Part shown: positions 7,957 through 10,472 of the stretch, one piece after another
Numbering within the stretch: the stretch's first letter is position 1
Layout of the letters: the number at the start of each line of letters is the position of its first letter
NCBI GenBank assembly: GCA_964405075.1
Contig: CAYOMP010000102.1
Coordinates: 1 to 10,472, forward strand
Source of the DNA: CAYOMP01 sp964405075
Lineage (GTDB): Bacteria; Bacillota; Clostridia; Lachnospirales; Lachnospiraceae
DNA: 10,472 nt
Reading direction: 5' to 3'
Notes under the pieces: model-generated
Seen by the model: only the letters and a program-made list of their open reading frames with translations
The model's database searches: none
Told to the model about the DNA's origin: nothing
Position numbers and translations under genes: made by a program

Positions 7957-9252
7957 ATGACAAAAAATGAAATTTTAGAGTTAGTTGAAGAAGAAGATAT
8001 AGAATTTATACGTTTACAGTTTACTGATATGTTTGGTAACTTAAAAAACGTGGCAGTAACATCAAGCCAGTTAGAAAGGGTTCTTGATAATAAATACATA
8101 TTTGAGGGATATGCATTATTTGACGAATTTATGTCTAGCGAAGATGATATGTATTTACATCCGGATTTAGATACATTTGTAATATTGCCATGGAGACCAC
8201 AGCAAGGCAAAGTTGCAAGATTATTATGCGATGTATATTATGAAGATCGTAGAGAATGTAATCTTAGTCCAAGAACTATTTTGAAAAATGTATTGAAAGA
8301 AGTTAAAGAAAAAGACTACGAAATATATGTTGATCCTGAATGTGAGTTTTTCTTATTTCATTCAGATGAAGATGGAAAACCAACAACAATCACTCATGAA
8401 ATGGCAGGATATATGGCAGTTGGACCTATTGACTTAGGTGAGAATGCCAGACGTGATATGGTTATGTCATTAGAACAGATGGGTTTTGAAATTGAATCAT
8501 CACATCACGAAAAGGCACCGGCACAGCATGAAATAGATTTCAGAGAAGCAGATGCACTTACTATTGCAGACTCTGTAGTAACATTCCGTAGTGCTGTTCG
8601 TTCAATAGCAAGAAGATTTGGCTTACATGCATCCTTTATGCCAAAGCCTAAAAGAGGTGTATCTGGTTCAGGAATGCATTTGAATATTTCTGTATACAAA
8701 AATGGAAAGAACATTTTTAATTCCCATAACGGAGAAATCAGAGATGAAGCCAAGTGGTTTATGGGTGGAATAATGAAGCATGCTAAAGGACTTTGTGCAA
8801 TTACTAATCCTTTAGTAAATTCATACAAGAGAATCAATTCAGGATTTGAGGCACCTAAGGAAATAACCTGGTCAAAGAAAAATCAAAATACACTTCTTAG
8901 AATACATTCTAGAGTTGGTGAAGATACTAAAATTGAAATGCGTTTTCCAGATTCAGCTGCTAATCCATATTTAGCTATAGCAGCGTGTGTTGCAGCTGGT
9001 ATTGATGGTATTGAAAACCAGATATCTGCTGGAGAAGTGTATTCAGAAACACTTAAAGCAAATGGACAGATTGAAGAACTTCCAGGAACTTTAAGAGAAG
9101 CCATAACAGAAATGGAAAAGGATGATGTTATGGAAAGAACGTTAGGTCAGGAATTTATGAAGATATATTTGTCAGCTAAAATGGCTGAATGGAATGAGTA
9201 TATGGAAGAAGTATCTGACTGGGAACTAGACAAGTATCTAAATCGAGTATAA
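7957..9252 (+). CDS. glnA: class I glutamine synthetase, divergent form
   Basis: ATP-dependent ligation of ammonium to glutamate, giving glutamine. The 431-residue protein has the beta-grasp N-terminal domain (about 1-100) and the catalytic domain. Metal and substrate residues kept include the paired glutamates in DPECEFFLF, HHEKAPAQHEIDF, GSGMHLN, NSYKR, Glu298 in SGFEAP (E. coli Glu327), Arg315 in LLRIH (E. coli Arg344) and the EMRFPD arginine. There is no E. coli-type adenylylation tyrosine segment, as in the GSI-alpha class of Firmicutes. It is odd in several places: the usual FDGSSI is FEGYAL, so the ammonium-site aspartate (Asp50) is Glu50; the Arg339 equivalent is Gln310; and the B. 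subtilis feedback residue Arg62 aligns with Met59. It is about 13 residues shorter than usual. I favour a real but differently regulated glutamine synthetase; a related gamma-glutamyl ligase is possible. AAGGAGAGG (7941-7949) supports the start. Confidence 0.92.
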   Translation: MTKNEILELVEEEDIEFIRLQFTDMFGNLKNVAVTSSQLERVLDNKYIFEGYALFDEFMSSEDDMYLHPDLDTFVILPWRPQQGKVARLLCDVYYEDRRECNLSPRTILKNVLKEVKEKDYEIYVDPECEFFLFHSDEDGKPTTITHEMAGYMAVGPIDLGENARRDMVMSLEQMGFEIESSHHEKAPAQHEIDFREADALTIADSVVTFRSAVRSIARRFGLHASFMPKPKRGVSGSGMHLNISVYKNGKNIFNSHNGEIRDEAKWFMGGIMKHAKGLCAITNPLVNSYKRINSGFEAPKEITWSKKNQNTLLRIHSRVGEDTKIEMRFPDSAANPYLAIAACVAAGIDGIENQISAGEVYSETLKANGQIEELPGTLREAITEMEKDDVMERTLGQEFMKIYLSAKMAEWNEYMEEVSDWELDKYLNRV

Positions 9253-9264
9253 CGAGGTGAACGC

Positions 9265-9810
9265 ATGGGCAGTATTATTGTGGCAATGCCCAAAATTGAA
9301 GATGCGAGAAAAATCAATGAAATACTAAAGTCACGTGGAATGCAGATGATAGAGATTTGTACAACGGGAGATAGTGTTTTGTCAAAAGTTCACCAGTTAG
9401 ATAGTGGAGTAGTTATTTGTACAAGGAATCTTAAGGATATGTATTGTAATCAGATTGCGGAGAATTTGCCTGATTATTTTGAAATGTTGTTATTAACATC
9501 AAAAGAAGGAATAATGGATTGCCCACCTAATGTAGTTACAGTAACAATGCCATTTAGAGTATCGGATTTAGTAAGTTCTGTGGAAATGCTGCTAATGCAG
9601 ATAGAGCGTAGAATTCGAAAAGATAAAACAAAGGTAAAGAAACGTAGTAAAGAAGAGCAAGAAACCATAAATCAAGCAAAGGCGGTTTTGATGGAAAGAA
9701 ACAATATGACTGAGCAGGAAGCTTTTAGATATATTCAAAAGTGCAGTATGGATTCAGGTACGAATATGGTGGAAACTGCCCAAATGATTTTGATATTACA
9801 AGTTGATTAA
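9265..9810 (+). CDS. ANTAR-domain RNA-binding regulator with degenerate receiver domain (NitR-like)
   Basis: Probable transcription antiterminator of nitrogen genes. The C-terminal ANTAR domain (about 125-178) has the family pattern: INQAKAVLMERNNMTEQEA, then YIQKCSMDSGTNMVETAQ. ANTAR proteins bind paired RNA hairpins and prevent terminator formation. The N-terminal ~110 residues fold like a response-regulator receiver, but the key residues are missing: the first strand reads IIVAMPK instead of carrying an acidic pair, the phosphoacceptor position in VVICTRNL is Cys52/Thr53 rather than Asp, and the switch lysine before Pro96 is Met95. A charged helical linker (about 105-130) joins the two parts. 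A similar ANTAR gene, nitR, accompanies glnA and gltAB in Clostridium saccharobutylicum, so nitrogen control is the likely role. GAGGTG (9254-9259) lies five bases before the ATG, and the gap from glnA is 12 bases. The target RNA is not evident in this window. Confidence 0.92.
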   Translation: MGSIIVAMPKIEDARKINEILKSRGMQMIEICTTGDSVLSKVHQLDSGVVICTRNLKDMYCNQIAENLPDYFEMLLLTSKEGIMDCPPNVVTVTMPFRVSDLVSSVEMLLMQIERRIRKDKTKVKKRSKEEQETINQAKAVLMERNNMTEQEAFRYIQKCSMDSGTNMVETAQMILILQVD

Positions 9811-9838
9811 TATTGCATATTTTAAGGAAGGGTAAGAA

Positions 9839-10366
9839 ATGTATTCAATAAATGAAAATTATTTAAAATTACAAGGTAGTTACCTTTTTTCAACAATTGC
9901 AAAAAAGGTAAATGAATATAAAGAAAATAACAAGGATGCCAAAGTTATCAGACTAGGCATCGGAGATGTAACACAGCCAATAGTTCCAGCTATTATTGAA
10001 GCTTTACATGCAGCAGTTGATGAGATGGGAACAATAGAAGGATTTCACGGCTATGGTCCAGACCAGGGATATGAATTCTTGAGAGAAACTATTGCCAGAG
10101 AAGATTCTAAGAGCCGTGGATGCAATATTGATGCTGATGAAATATTTGTATCAGATGGTGCTAAATGTGATGTGGGAAATATTCAGGAAATATTTGGTGT
10201 GGATAATAAGGTAGCAATTTGTGACCCGGTTTATCCAGTATATGTGGATACTAATGTTATGGCAGGACGTAGCGGTGAATATAATGCTACAACTAATGGC
10301 TTTGACAAGTTTATTTATATGCCATGTACACCAGGAAATGGTTTTGTGCCAGAGTTGCCAACTTAG
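9839..10366 (+). CDS. dapL: LL-diaminopimelate aminotransferase, N-terminal part (3' end altered/incomplete)
   Basis: PLP enzyme that converts tetrahydrodipicolinate directly to LL-diaminopimelate with glutamate as amino donor, a one-step branch of lysine and peptidoglycan precursor synthesis. The start INENYLKLQGSYLFSTIAKKV, then LGIGDVTQP, HGYGPDQGYEFLRETIA, SDGAKCDVGNIQEIFG and DPVYPVYVDTNVMAG, are typical DapL sequence. Full-length DapL is about 400 residues. Here the frame hits TAG at 10364-10366 after 175 residues, just after VPELPT, where the family normally continues. The same frame goes on to resemble DapL to the window end (see next entry), so the stop is probably a sequence error rather than a true end. 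The PLP-binding lysine lies beyond the window. AAGGAAGGG (9824-9832) supports the ATG. The 28-base gap after the ANTAR gene has no terminator, so it may share the transcript, or start a lysine/cell-wall group. Confidence 0.93.
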   Translation: MYSINENYLKLQGSYLFSTIAKKVNEYKENNKDAKVIRLGIGDVTQPIVPAIIEALHAAVDEMGTIEGFHGYGPDQGYEFLRETIAREDSKSRGCNIDADEIFVSDGAKCDVGNIQEIFGVDNKVAICDPVYPVYVDTNVMAGRSGEYNATTNGFDKFIYMPCTPGNGFVPELPT

Positions 10367-10472
10367 GTTCATTATATTATTTATTTGTTTTTCCATAATA
10401 ATCCACCAGGAATGGCAATTAATAAATGAGAACTGAAGCATTGTGTGTATTACTCTAATAAAAATGGTTCTA
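10364..10472 (+). pseudogene. dapL: in-frame continuation of dapL with two stops and altered conserved residues
   Basis: Read in the dapL frame, this stretch still encodes recognisable DapL: IIYL at 10376-10387, NNP at 10397-10405, GMAINK at 10409-10426, then ELKH and VYYSNKNGS to 10471. It is broken by TAG (10364-10366) and TGA (10427-10429), and conserved residues are changed: Cys to Phe at 10388, Pro to His at 10394, Trp to Cys at 10442. The frame is kept throughout, so the changes look like point substitutions. The most likely cause is poor base quality at a contig end. A real decaying gene is possible but less likely, because the first 175 codons look undamaged. Confidence 0.75.

Noticed and set aside
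10221..10436. Small plus-strand open frame at the window end
   Set aside because: It is out of frame with dapL and has no protein features; the dapL frame shows recognisable family sequence across the same bases.

Overview
The window (10,472 bases) comes from an AT-rich, low-GC Gram-positive bacterium, most likely a member of the Clostridia close to Lachnospiraceae. This rests on the A/T-rich codon use, the strong AGGAGG-type ribosome binding sites, the style of the DapL, GltB and GlnA proteins, and the gene set: an ANTAR RNA-binding regulator beside glnA and gltBD is a clostridial arrangement. The genus cannot be fixed from the sequence alone.

Layout: positions 1-289 hold no gene I can support. 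They contain a short G/C-richer block with palindromes, a terminator-like stem-loop, a 9-bp inverted repeat and a series of stem-loops leading to the pyrG ribosome binding site. From 290 onward everything reads on the plus strand with very short gaps: pyrG (CTP synthase, 290-1885), gltB (glutamate synthase large subunit, 1901-6454), gltD (small subunit, 6467-7940, interrupted by a run of 10 N), a divergent class I glutamine synthetase (7957-9252), an ANTAR-domain regulator with a degenerate receiver domain (9265-9810) and the first half of dapL (LL-diaminopimelate aminotransferase, from 9839). Gaps of 15, 12, 16, 12 and 28 bases, and no terminator between genes, suggest one transcript.

Together the genes form a glutamine/glutamate node. 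Glutamine synthetase fixes ammonium into glutamine, GltBD turns glutamine plus 2-oxoglutarate into two glutamates, and PyrG spends glutamine to make CTP. DapL uses glutamate as amino donor to make LL-diaminopimelate for lysine and peptidoglycan. The ANTAR protein is the probable local regulator, acting on RNA by antitermination. Its receiver domain lacks the phosphoacceptor aspartate, so its input signal is probably not phosphorylation.

The main points for a second look are the glutamine synthetase, which differs at normally conserved active-site and feedback positions; the pseudo-receiver ANTAR protein; the linkage of pyrG to GS/GOGAT genes; a perfect 12-bp hairpin inside gltD; and the structured leader before pyrG. 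There are also two data-quality problems: the N run, which removes part of the gltD iron-sulfur motif, and the last ~109 bases, where dapL continues in frame but carries two stop codons and several changes at conserved positions, many of them explicable as G-to-T/C-to-A. I see no mobile element, CRISPR array, tRNA or rRNA, and no clearly new multi-gene system.
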